From Saitoella complicata NRRL Y-17804 (lineage: Eukaryota > Ascomycota > Saitoellomycetes > Saitoellales > Saitoellaceae): a DNA stretch of 64,000 nucleotides. The translations under genes and the position numbers were made by a program. The notes under the pieces are model-generated. The model ran no database searches. It was not told the DNA's origin and saw only the letters and a program-made list of their open reading frames with translations. Below, piece after piece: positions 40,459-51,031 of the stretch (the stretch's first letter is position 1; each line of letters opens with the position of its first letter). The stretch spans positions 310,001-374,000 of the forward strand of contig NW_017566995.1 of the NCBI RefSeq assembly GCF_001661265.1. The letters run 5' to 3'.

Positions 40459-41244
40459 ATGCAAATCATCCCCCGCCGCTCCGCAGACCGCGGCCACGCC
40501 GACCACGACTGGCTAAAATCCTACCACACATTCTCCTTCGCTTCCTACTTCGACCACGCCTTCACCGGCTTCTCCTCTCTCCGCGTCATCAATGAAGACC
40601 GCGTCCACCCAAGCACAGGCTTCGGCACGCACTCTCATCGCGAATACGAGATTTTCTCATACATCATCGACGGCGAACTCCAACACAAAGACTCGATGGG
40701 GAATGTGGAGATTTTGAAGAGAGGTGATGTACAGTTCACGAGTACGGGGACTGGGATCGCGCATTCGGAGTATAACATCAACCGTACCCATCCCGTACAT
40801 TTCTTGCAGATCTGGGCAAAGCCGAGTGAGAGTGGACTTCAACCTTCATACTACACGGAGACATTCTCGGATGAGGCGAAGAAGGCGGGGTTGGTGAGGT
40901 TGATCGCGCCGAGTGGGAAGACGGGAAAGGGTGAGATTCCCATCGTGCAGGATTTCTATATGTATGCTTCGATCCTTGGTCCTGATGCGGTGAGGACGCA
41001 TGTGTTGCAGGGTGAGGAGGGGAAGGAGAGGAAGGCGTATGTTCATGTTACTATGCGCTCTGGCTATGTTACGCCCAAGGAGGGCAATGTCGATGGTGGA
41101 GCGATGGTTAGGGTGAATGGTGATGTTGTCCTCAAGGAGGGCGATGGTGCTTTCATCGTTGGAAAGGCGGGTGAGAAGATCGAGTTGGCTACCCTTGGCG
41201 CCGCCGGAAAGGATGCCGAGATCGTGTTGTTTGATTTGGCATAA
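40459..41244 (+). CDS. Pirin family protein (cupin; quercetin-dioxygenase-like)
   Basis: From the first ATG (40459) the product is 261 aa. Motifs of pirins are present: DRGHADHDWLKSYHTFSFA, the metal-binding GFGTHSHREYEIFSYIIDGEL, HSEYN and a second cupin half. Pirins bind Fe and act as nuclear co-regulators or as quercetin dioxygenases. The frame is open for 50 codons before the ATG, back to a GTG at 40309. It encodes a Leu-rich hydrophobic stretch, then RRVPSNLAKTASFSTSSITR, which looks like a mitochondrial presequence with an F-S-T-S-S cleavage site. No ATG precedes it and a TGA lies in frame at about 40292, so a longer form would need non-AUG initiation. Confidence 0.88.
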   Translation: MQIIPRRSADRGHADHDWLKSYHTFSFASYFDHAFTGFSSLRVINEDRVHPSTGFGTHSHREYEIFSYIIDGELQHKDSMGNVEILKRGDVQFTSTGTGIAHSEYNINRTHPVHFLQIWAKPSESGLQPSYYTETFSDEAKKAGLVRLIAPSGKTGKGEIPIVQDFYMYASILGPDAVRTHVLQGEEGKERKAYVHVTMRSGYVTPKEGNVDGGAMVRVNGDVVLKEGDGAFIVGKAGEKIELATLGAAGKDAEIVLFDLA

Positions 41245-41350
41245 TTGATATCAACACCCACGATACACGAAATATAACATACACCCACTAATACTAACAC
41301 GTACACTCCAATATATCGTACACCTCCCTTTCCAATCATCTTACACTCAC

Positions 41351-42354
41351 TTAAGCAACAGCCCTCCAAGCCTTAGCCAACTGCCCAACCGCCGCCACTG
41401 TCCCAAACAACCCCACCCCCTCATCCCCCAACCCCCTCAACCCCCCCTCCAAACTCCAATGCACAGTCAACGGCGCATACCCAGCATTAACCATAACCTC
41501 CCTCTTCCACCCCCTCTCCTCCTCCTCCGTTGCCGCCGTCTTCCGTTGCTGGAAAAGTCGATAAAGATCGAGAATCACGTACGCGGCCCAGAAACGGCAG
41601 GCGTAGAGCCAGAGTTTGGATTGTGTGCGCGGGGAGATCGGGAGAATGTTGTGCGAGGCGAGGAAAGCGGTGTGTTCGAGGGGGTAGTAGCATAGATTCG
41701 CGATGGATTGGATGAATGTCAAGGGTGTGTGGTCATCCGCCAAGACCCACTGTACCGCGCTCGGGAAATCGAGGAGACGGAGAAAGATGCGATAATCGGA
41801 GGTGAGGTCTGATAGTTTGCGGAGACGGACGGCGAGGGGGGTTGGTGCGTCGACTTTGACAAGGGTTGGGGCGGAGTTGAGGAGGAGCATGATGATACGT
41901 TGGGGGCGGTGGAGGTGTGGGATGATTAGTTTTAGGGAGTATTGGATGAGCATGAGGAGTTTGTCGTGGCCAGACAAAGTCGATAGCATCCTATGTTCGG
42001 AACATCAGCTAAAAAGTCGATGGAGTCATTTGCGGAAGTTGGAACATACCTTACGAGGTGGTTCAGCTTCGCTTTGAACGTGTCCGGAACCCTGCTCCTC
42101 AACCCCGCCGCGAAATTCTCGACTTTCTTACCCGCTACCTCCGATCCCGCATTAATCTTCTCACTCGCAACCCCGACTTCTTCTCTAACCTTCTCCACCG
42201 CCGCCTCCGCCTGCTCCCTCGCGCCATCGATCGCTGCGCCAGCTTTCTCCTTGATCTCGGACATGTCGATCGTGGACCCGGAGATTGACTGGACTTGTTC
42301 GGAGAGGGAGTCTGCGACTTCTTGGAAGTTGGTTTCTTGGTCTGGAGAGGACAT
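41351..42354 (-). CDS. Pex11-like peroxisomal membrane protein
   Basis: Two exons, 42354-42050 and 41990-41351, with a 59-nt intron, give about 314 aa. After an N-terminal coiled, Ala/Glu/Lys-rich region (EKAGAAIDGAREQAEAAVEKV), the Pex11 pattern begins: MLSTLSGHDKLLMLIQYSLKL, R-x-FRLL-like YRIFLRLLDFPSAVQW, and hydrophobic segments at the C-terminus (LFGTVAAVGQLAKAWRA). Pex11 proteins elongate peroxisomes before fission. The N-terminal extension is longer than in yeast Pex11 and resembles the Pex11C branch. Confidence 0.78.
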
Positions 42355-42803
42355 TGGAGGTGAGTTGGTGGTGAGGTTTGGGGAGGTGCGGTTGGGCGGG
42401 CGGGTTGCGTTTCGGCCCCGCACAAGTTCAGTCGGTGCACCGCGCGAGGTAAACGTCGGTAATAACTGTAGAAAGCTTGATACTGCAAATTCATCTCAAT
42501 TCAAGCAGGATAGCGGACATTCGTATTCTCCATACATCTACACATCCGGTATCTTGCCGTGATACTTTATGGGAGATTGCAGCGGCTCGAACGCTCGGAA
42601 ATCCTGACGTTCGGCCCTGGAGCACGGCGATAAAGTGTGTTGGAGTCTTGTCGGCTATGTCCCTGGTATGTTTAAAGGGCCCGGGTTCTTGGTTCGCGGT
42701 CTTGTGAACGCGTTCACAGCTGCTACTCAAGCGTCGATAGTTGGTTCGAATCAAGGCCGTTGATACAGTGTCCTCATCCGATCACAAGAGTGGACGTATC
42801 AGG
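42355..42803. promoter_or_regulatory. Intergenic between divergent genes
   Basis: About 450 nt between the Pex11 start and the next gene's first ATG. The next gene's frame is open for 21 codons upstream of its ATG but has no ATG there. No RNA or repeat was seen. Confidence 0.3.
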
Positions 42804-43906
42804 ATGGGGCTGTTGTCTAAAATAACGTGGTGCGCGAACTTGCTTTGCTGTTTGCAGCCGTCAGCGATGCAGATCCGCGTCAAGCAAGCAATTGACGAAG
42901 CTGTTCCTCCCCCCTATGAAGAGAAAGAGCGGATTTTAGTTGGAACAGCCCAATGTACAGGTATCGCAGGTGCACCGACCTTATTGGCCCCGATACGCAC
43001 AGACTTGCAACGGGAAAGGCAATGGTTGAAAGAAGAGCAGCAGCGACTGGAAGGGGCACAGACAGAGCTGAACGAACAGCAATGCAATCTAGATCAAGGC
43101 ATACGTAAATTTGAGCAACGACAAGGATCAGAGAAACGGCCACTGACTGAGGAAGTGCACCATGCTCTAGAGAAAGGGCGACAGGATCTAGAGAACCGGC
43201 GAAAGGCTGTAAAGAACCGGGAAAAGGAAGTAATGAACAGGAGACAGGCTCGGGAAAACCGGCGACAAGCTCTACAGCGAGCAGAGCGAGACGCAATCGC
43301 TGCGGCGTTGGGCAAATTCCGTGATAGCCAGGTGGATGACTGGAAAAATCAAAACACTGTTGTAAGTGCCAATGCGCGAGCCCCGAGCTCTCTACTGGAA
43401 CAAACTGTCTGACTCATCTATAGGCTGCTCTGCTTTTTTCCGGTGCACTGGGCTTTCTTTCTGGGTCAACTGTCGGACATAATACACGGGCTCTTATGTT
43501 GCTCGGTAGCGTTGTTGCATTATTCAGTGTTATGACCGGAACTGCGATCGTCAGTCGATTTTCAACCGAGCAGGAGAGTGCCTTGGCGAAAACAGTCAAC
43601 TTTGGCACGACGGGTTTGTGGGAGCGCTGGAAATTGGGCCGCACGCAGGAGGCGAGAAGCGCGAAATCGGAATATATCACCGTGGAGGAGTTGAAGGAGA
43701 AGCATGAAGACCTATCTGCACTGCACTTTATGCTTTGCTTCAACACGTTCTGCCTTATTTGGAGTGGGTTTCTTTTCTTCGTGGGTCTGTTGCTCTTTGT
43801 CATATACGACATCATGAGGACGAAATTGATGTTGGGATGGTTCACCGCGGTCTTGGGATTTCTGAGTTTCCTGTACGTTTCTCTCTTCCTTCCAGCGATC
43901 TTATGA
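42804..43906 (+). CDS. Unknown protein with coiled coil and membrane segments
   Basis: Two exons, 42804-43361 and 43424-43906, with a 62-nt intron, give 346 aa. The first ~60 residues include a cysteine-rich hydrophobic part (WCANLLCCLQP). A long charged coiled coil of Glu/Arg/Gln repeats follows (~75-175). Exon 2 encodes a hydrophobic region of about three or four spanning segments (LFSGALGFLSGS, ALMLLGSVVALFSVMTG, LIWSGFLFFVGLLLFVIYD, AVLGFLSFLYVSLFLP). I do not recognise the family. The architecture suggests a membrane-tethered coiled-coil protein. Confidence 0.65.
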
Positions 43907-44770
43907 TTATTCGGAAGATGTGGGTGCCCGGCTAGCCATCTTACATCACGGGAGACAGCCTATTTGCGAGGACTGGAGCATTGTACGATTAGGGTAGCCA
44001 ATGAAAGAGTCAGAGGACCTTGCAATGAAACTTTAAAAAGCCTGCGGAAAAACAGCGGCGGACATTTCATCACATATGACAGTATTGAGCAGCTACTGTT
44101 TGCGTTTTTGTCATGTTGAATGGTCGTGAGAGTTTGATGATGGGAGGTCGGTCTGCGAGGATTGTGTGTGAATGGGGTGTCTTGTTTGGGTGCCGCACCC
44201 TGGACAATGACGGCGTTCTCGCGGCGGAACATTCAATTGACTTAGCTGCAAAGCTTAAGGAAAACGTCATATTCCTCAACTTTAGCGAAGTCCTCTACAC
44301 CTGTTACAGTAGATCGCGATGAAGGCAGCGAACGTGCTCCGTGTTTAAGCGGCTCATCCAAGGTCGCGTCGATCCCGAGTACGTAGTTCATCTTGGGTAA
44401 ATCTTGCACACCCGCCTTACCGTCACCGCCAACCGACTCTTCGCGGCAAATGAACCCCGCGTCAACCGCGGCTGGGCTCCTAAATCCTACGCGTTCTCCG
44501 CTCGGGAAAAGCCAATGAGCTGGAGATCAAGGCAGCATATGAATCACGCGACTACGCAGTTCAAGAGGATGATCCTCCTCGGGAAAGATAGCCTCTACGT
44601 TGGGTTGATTTGATCAGATGCTCGAAGAATATCGTATGTTCAGATGAGGGGTACTTAACCGGGACACATTGTGGGGCTGCGGAGCTCTGAATGCTGTCGT
44701 TGCTGAAGCTATAAATTGTGGTCATCGCCGTACCCGTCGGATCTTTTTCTGTAGTAGATTCAACTCCAGG
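43907..44770. other. Gene-free interval
   Basis: About 860 nt with short frames only. It carries no recognisable RNA or repeat. Confidence 0.3.
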
Positions 44771-46896
44771 ATGCAGATCATACTGGCATTAGCAGCTCTC
44801 CTCGGTGTCGCAGCTGCTGCGCCGGGACACGACAAGTCGCACGGCGGAAGCGCATGGATCGCGTCCTCGACGACGTCCAACGTCAACGACCTCGAAATGA
44901 CTCTCCTATATCAGAATGAGTTGGACGAAAGGTTTCCAAACATGCGCTTGAGCACCAATGGACTAACTCTGCGCAGTCTTCACTCAAGCCGAGCACAAAT
45001 CCGTCCTCCTCCTCACTCCTCGGACGGCTTCCGGAGGTGCAGCAGCCTGCTCCCAACTCAACGAGGCCCTACTCCCGGTGAACACGACTTTCTTCAGTAC
45101 CGACCTTCCGCCCCTTCTCGAGTACCGGGCTTACCAAGGCAACTATCCCAAGAACCAGCAATACTGGATCGCGTCCGATGGATCTACATGTCAGGCTGTC
45201 GACGCAACGGCCAAGGTCTGCACAGCAAACTGCAACCAGAGACTTCCAGTCCTATGTTCACAGAGTGCACCATTCGTCTACCCACCCGGCCCCTCCAACT
45301 CCTCCAAATGGGAGATCGCGGTTCAATCTGAGGACTTGACCGTCACGGGTTTCCGTGATCAGCTATCCTTCCGCTTCCTTGGAATCCCGTACGCGAACCC
45401 GGCACAGCGATGGGCGTATCCAGAGCCCATATCGGATCTTCGTCTATTAACGCTACCAACTATGGAGCAACCTGTGTTCAGACCGGTTCAGGCGATATGA
45501 GCGAAGACTGCCTCTTTCTCAACATCTTCACACCATACATCCCCGCCTCCAACTATCCCAGCGAGAAGTTGAAACCAGTCATGTTCTGGATTCACGGTGG
45601 TGCCTTCACCGGCGGCTCTGGCTCTGACCCAACCTTCGACGGTGGAAACATGGCGTCCCGAGGCGACGTCGTTCTCGTGACCATCAATTACCGTCTCTCA
45701 ACCTTAGGGTTCCTTTCACTTCCAGGACCAACATCACAGGAAACTACGGTATCGCTGATCAAATTGCCGCACTCGATTGGGTAAGGGAACACATCAAGGC
45801 TTTCGGAGGTGATCCAGAGAGGATCACGATTTTTGGACAATCGGCTGGTGCAGCTAGTGTCCGTGCACTCATGGGCTCGCCCAAAGCGATTGGGAAATAT
45901 GCGGTGGCTGTTCAGATGAGTAATCTTGCTGGGTCCAACTACGCCACAACTTACTCTCTCTACAATACTACGGAGGAGAGCTACGGGACTGTCGTCGTGC
46001 CAATCTTGGAAGAGACAGGGTGTGCCAACGTTACGGATCAGGTGGCGTGTTTGAAGGCGTACGACGCGACTGAGTTAGTCAATCTTGAAGATGTTGCAAG
46101 ATATGTGCTCGTGGATGGGGCGTACATCACACAGCGTGAGTTACCTCTTGACGGGTCTGCTCCCGTCGCGGACGTTCATTTCATGATGGGATTTATGAGA
46201 GATGACGGTGCCGCGTTCATTGGATACCCTACCAGCACGAACGAGACCGCGGCTCTCGAAGCTCAGAGTCTCCCGGTTGTTCCAGGTAACTCTCTCTTCG
46301 CAATCCCGTCTGGACCGAACGCGACTCTTGATGTCTTTAACGTCACAGCCCGCGTCACGACTGACATCGAGTTCCGCTGCTTGGATCAAGCTACAGCCTA
46401 CGCCGGTGTCGTCCACGACCTCTTCCAGGACGTCTGGTTCTACGAGTTCAACCGTAGTTACCAAACGCCAGGTTTCGACCCCAACTATCCCGTCTGCGAG
46501 GCTCCCATCACTGAGGATTTCCCGTACGGTGATCCAAATCAGGAGTACTTCAAATGTCATTCCGGCGAATTGTACTACGTATTCGGCAACCTTCCCACGA
46601 ACCGTCCTCCGCGAGATCAGCACGACATCCCCTTCGAGCAGGAAATGGTCGATATCTGGACCTCATTTGCACGGACCTACAACCCCAATCCTGATCCAAA
46701 TTATTTGACTGCGAGACGCTACACGAGTACGAAGGAGGAGTTGAAGGCGGAGGGAGCGTGGACGCCTGTTACGAAGAGGAGTTTGGCGCAGGGGGGGATG
46801 CCGGTGAGGGAGTTGATGCGGCCTAGTTATCAGACGGGATGGGGAGATATGGAACAGTGTGCGTCTTTGGGATACCCAATTGATTACTATGCGTGA
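44771..46896 (+). pseudogene. Secreted type-B carboxylesterase/cholinesterase-like gene with frame breaks
   Basis: A signal peptide (MQIILALAALLGVAAAA) is followed by a Cys-containing ~130-residue N-terminal region, then the PF00135 hydrolase: IHGGAFTGGSG oxyanion loop, nucleophile elbow GQSAGAASV, and a C-terminal CHSGELYYVFGN with the probable catalytic His. Neighbouring segments lie in different frames at about 45430-45445 (EPI to SSINATNYG) and about 45725 (GFLSLPG to TNITGNYG). Neither has room for an intron; each fits a one-base change. The first intron-exon join near 44930-44990 also fails to hold frame. The gene may be inactive, or the assembly may contain indels. The 45871-46896 part is intact. 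Confidence 0.75.
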
Positions 46897-46991
46897 TGAA
46901 AGGAGGACGGGGGAGTGGTGTGATCAACATGTAAGATTATAGCGGATTATGAACAATGAGTGGACGTTGAAGGTATTGCCTTCCAATAAAC

Positions 46992-47205
46992 CATATTCGT
47001 GTCCTCCTCCGCTTCCACTGAAGCTGGTTACATGTCGTGTCGTTTGATGAAGTCGCTCGAGGAATTGTCCGCGCAATACGATGAAACTGTTCGAAACACC
47101 GTTAACGGGATCGTTCAGTTTGTTTACGGTGATAATGGTTTGGATCCTACCTATCTCGAAGGTGATGGCGAGCCTGTTGAGTTCAAGAGGACCTGCCTGA
47201 TCCGC
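46992..47205 (+). pseudogene. Orphan fragment of RNA polymerase III largest subunit
   Basis: About 65 codons read STEAGYMSCRLMKSLEELSA then QYDETVRNTVNGIVQFVYGD and GLDPTYLEGDGEPVEFKRT. This is the bridge-helix-distal segment of Rpc1/Rpc160; the phrases DPTYLEGD and PVEF belong to the Pol III, not Pol II, subunit. The usual MSRR reads MSCR. No other part of this ~1,400-residue protein is nearby, so it is a displaced gene fragment. Confidence 0.75.
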
Positions 47206-47218
47206 ATAGTAGCATCCT

Positions 47219-47840
47219 TCATTTCTTGTACGCTTGGAGCAGCGTCTTCATCATCGGCCCTTTCCAATGACTCTTATAGCTGTTGGCCGACCTCTTATTT
47301 TCCAATGCCTTAGCCATGGCATTAAAGTCGACCTTCTCAAATGCAAAATCGAGCATTCCTTCAATATCGTCCGCACCGAAAATGTTCTCAGCTGTGCGCC
47401 CTCCGCGCTTCTTGGCGCCGGCAGCTGGTTTCGCCTTCGCAATTTTGGAGAGTGAAGGCTTGAAGTCATCGTCGGAAGATGATTCCTTCATTTCCTTCTT
47501 CGGGATGATCTTCTAGATATTGGAATGAGTAATCGAAGAGCGCGTAATGCCTGAAGGCTGTTCTTACCCTTTTCCTGCTCAGCTTGGGAGACTCCGGCGT
47601 CGGGGGGCGATATTCAGGGTCTTCGGTGTCGTAATCCTCGTCAATGTTGACATCCACATCCGATTCTGCCTTGACATTGTCTTTCGTTCCCCTATAGGGC
47701 TTCACTTTCTCCTCCCTCTCCTCTGATGAGTCGAAACCGGTGAGATCAACGTAGCTGAGCGCCCTTTCGAATGCGTTTTTGACGATGTCTTGGGCAGAAG
47801 GGAACTCCATCTCATAATCAGATGTTATGCAAGAATTCAT
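47219..47840 (-). CDS. Small basic/acidic protein, probably nuclear, unknown family
   Basis: Two exons, 47840-47568 and 47512-47219, with a 55-nt intron, join in phase for 188 aa; an ATG at 47810 is an alternative start. The middle is acidic (DVNIDEDYDTEDPEYRPPTPE) and is followed by basic stretches (KLSRKR, KIIPKKE, KKRGGRT). The C-terminal ~50 residues are helical, with W and basic residues (ANSYKSHWKGPMMKTLLQAYKK) vaguely recalling SANT/Myb-like helices. I do not recognise it. It ends about 15 bp from the Pol III fragment. Confidence 0.6.
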
Positions 47841-48365
47841 GATATGTACGGTTAATGAACAGTTGTCACAATTGGGCGATGAAAGGATGATTTGACTGCA
47901 GTTTCGTATGGCAGGTCTTGTCGCGACGTGCGATAACAGATGCGGACCGGTACCCGTGGGTAACTTCCGTTCAGGGTGGGAAATGGTCACCAGCTGATTT
48001 GTCTGAACCCTGGAAGTCAAAAAATAAAGTTGTTGGGTATTTCTTCTCCTTGCTCTTCACCGTCCTTAGTAGTGTCCTACCCAGAGCATTTGGGGACGCA
48101 GTCGTATCGTACAGCGTCGAATGCCGTTCGGTTCCCCGCGTGTCATGCAACGGACCGCTCCCGCTACGTCCACCTCCACGCTGGACTGAATTGAACAGTC
48201 CAAAAACCTACTAATCGCAATCCCTACAATCGGCCATAGCCATGTCAAAAGAACAGACAGCCAGAAACGGTAGCGGTCGGGGAGAGGCTCGAGTACATGG
48301 GCTGAGAGACAGGAGGGGCCGAGGGTGCTCAAAGAGTTACGTCGAGTGTGAGTGAAACCATGCGC
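47841..48365. other. Intergenic, nothing recognised
   Basis: About 525 nt before the degenerate repeats. No recognisable gene. Confidence 0.3.
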
Positions 48366-48660
48366 CGAAGTACGTTGAATCGAAGTCGCATCTACGTCTA
48401 ATTCGCCGACCCGTGAAGTACGTCAGGTCGTCTGCTTTGTACCCATGAAGTACGCAGTCGAATACGTGAAGTACGTCTACTGTCTACTGTCAACACGTGA
48501 AGTCGTGAAGCCATATATACGCTCTGTACCCGTGAAGTACGAAGTCGCTAATCGCCTACTCTGTCGATTACGTGAAGTGCGTCTACTCTGCCGACCCGTG
48601 AAGTACTTCGGTACAACTGCCCACTCTATCGAAGCACGAGAAGTACGTCTACGACCCGTG
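48366..48660. repeat. Degenerate direct repeats with core CGTGAAGTACG
   Basis: At least eight imperfect copies of CGTGAAGTACG, often followed by TCTAC or AGTCG, occur at irregular 20-40 nt spacing (about 48412, 48443, 48465, 48507, 48531, 48570, 48594, 48630). Weaker copies lie upstream from 48366. The array stops just before the coding block that begins at 48668. Confidence 0.75.
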
Positions 48661-48667
48661 ACTCGCA

Positions 48668-51000
48668 ATGGGTTCGAAGAGACCGAGCTCCGGACCAGGT
48701 GTCTGTCCACCACAGCAGAATGCCAAGCGCAGGCGCATGGCTTCACCAACACCAGGCCCATGTGCAATCAATACCAGCAAAGTGGAGATGGTAATCAGAG
48801 GAAAACTGAAGGATGACTCTGTTGACACTGCGGATTTAACTTCTCAAATGATGTGCTTTCTCTTTGACAAGGCATTGAAGGATCAGACTAAGGCTGGGAT
48901 GGATGCCTATGACAAAATTTTGACCTGTCCGATCCATGTCACTGATGATGAGTTGAAGTTGGTGTTTTCCTTGTTGGAATCCAACCAGACTTCTCTTACA
49001 CCTCATGAAAACTGCCAGATCTTCTACCTCCGGTCTTTCAATGTGGAGGTAAAGGGTTTGAAGAAGGTCATGGAGGATTGGTGTGCAAAAGGCCTTCATG
49101 TTGCAGAAATAAAGCTTTGGTCTGAGTATATTCAGGACCATAAGATGATGGATGAGGAGAGGATGTATATTCGGTGTATTGAAACTTGCGGAGAAGGGAA
49201 GAGGGCTTGGGACCACCATATGGAGGATGTGAAGAGGCGGAGGACTGGTAATTTTGCTGCATTCTTGAATTGTGTGGAGTTGAAGTATGGTTCTGAGGCT
49301 GAGAGTAATGTGGGCGCACCTAACACCTTGCTTGAAGGTTCTTCTGGTGCAATTGCGGAACTCTTTCAACAGCTTGACCTGGAGGATGATATGGAAGAGG
49401 CAAGTGTGAGGATTTGGGTTCAGACAACAATTTATGAGTTTTCTTCAGTCCGGTCACGCTTCAACAAAAACCAGCACCACCAGGTCCATGTCTATCACAG
49501 AGAGCAAGTCTTGATTGCCCTGTTCAATAAATCTCTGCTGCTCAATTGCCAAGCTGGTGGCGCCTATGCCAGTCATCTCTCGCATGATGAGGATCAAAAT
49601 CAGTTTCTTCAACTTAAGACTACCTTCTTTGCTCAACTTTCTCAACTGGAGCACAAGACAGAAGTACCTGGTGAGATTTGGAAGCTTTTTGAGGAGATGT
49701 CTGAGTTTGCGGAAAGGAATGGTCATCCTGCGGGCTGGTCTTCAGAGTTGCTAGAGGTCTTGGTTGATGAAAGTACTCCCGTTTCGACACACACCAAACA
49801 TCTTATCCTTCATTGGTAAGGATATCCCAAAAAGTGATCTGGAACATGCGCGCTGTTTCTGGACTGGGGGTTGCTGGGCAGATCGGCTGGTTAAAAGGGC
49901 CATGTTGCAATTGCAGACCTGGGAGGGGGAAGTGCTTGCGCAAACAAACCCTCCATTCCAGCAGCACCCATTCTATGACCTCTACCCATGGTTGTGGCAT
50001 AGATGGTTGATGGCATGCATCATATTTCTTGTGCGGTACCTACTTATCACCCGACCCCTCATACTGGTAACCTACTCAAGGTTGGTATCGTCGATCGCTC
50101 TGGGAAACTTTCTACACACCTATGCTATTGGTGAATCGAAGTTCCATGAGCATATTGGCGTTCCGCATCTCGTGTTCTATGATGTTGATTGGGTGGAGAG
50201 TGAGAAGGAGAGTGCACATCCCTCTAATGAGCTGGTCACAATTGTTGTTTCATGCTATCATCCTGGCAGGGACAGGTATGACTCTGGTCCTGTTGAGTTC
50301 AAACGACTCACTGAGATGGTTCATATGGTGGCTATTAAGCTTGGGGATATTGGCATCAAGCTCTTGTCAAAACAAAGTCCAACACCATCACGAAAAGCAT
50401 TCTGTGAGAAAGTACTTCAGCTCTACCGCAAAGATCCTCAAGCAAGGGTTTTAGCACAAGAAATTTGATCTTCACAGATGCAACCCGGCGGGTGTGGAGG
50501 GAGAACCGGAACTTCACCACTGGTAAGCTAAGTGAAGAAGAACGGAGAGAAAATTGCAGAAGCAGCAGTGCTGAGGGTGTCTCAATCTGAGCTGGCGGAG
50601 GGTGAGCCCAGCAGTGAAACTCGTACCAAGCAAACATTACGACTCTGGCAATTGAATCTGCCAGACCTTCACAAGCACATTCCTCGTGAGTCTCTTGATT
50701 AATGGTTCTCATGGGATACCCGGGGAGAAGGTGTGACCTATGCCATGCCATCCATTGGGTCATGCGCAGTTGCGAGGGTGAATGGTTCCGCTGCTCTTTA
50801 CCGCCTACTTCGGCAGTTCACCCCAGCAGGGTCTTCGAATTCGAACGATAGTTGGATGGAAGACCAGGAGAAGCGGGAATTGGCCTGCAAAGAGGCTGGC
50901 AGACGGATGCGGCCTCAGCTTCCTGTGGATTATTTGGTGGTAAGGGAGAGGGCCGGTAGTGCAGTAAGTAGTTTACCTGATTTCCTGAAATCAGTATGAG
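48668..51000 (+). other. Unclassified coding block of different composition, apparently broken
   Basis: The block begins with a 383-codon frame from an ATG directly after the repeats (starting MGSKRPSSGPGVCPPQQNAK, with a basic KRRR stretch like a nuclear signal). Further coding-like stretches downstream share its AT-richer, intron-free, T-ending codon style. One contains a hydrophobic segment around 50005-50095. I recognise no domain: no reverse transcriptase, integrase, DDE transposase, capsid or other hallmark. Composition differs from the GC-rich, intron-bearing host genes on both sides, so an acquired or repetitive element is likely. It looks broken, with perhaps two or three interruptions. 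The block ends about 30 bp before a tRNA-Trp gene. Confidence 0.5.
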
Positions 51001-51031
51001 TTTTGAAAGCTTTGAGCAACAACACTAACTT

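Noticed and set aside
44404-44613. A 69-codon frame upstream of the carboxylesterase
   Set aside because: No similarity recognised, no splice context, and the length is expected by chance.
48366-48660. CRISPR-like array
   Set aside because: The repeats are degenerate, the spacing is irregular, the genome is eukaryotic and there are no cas genes.
48668-51000. Assignment to a known transposon or virus-like family
   Set aside because: No reverse transcriptase, integrase, transposase, helicase or capsid signature could be seen, so I leave it unclassified.
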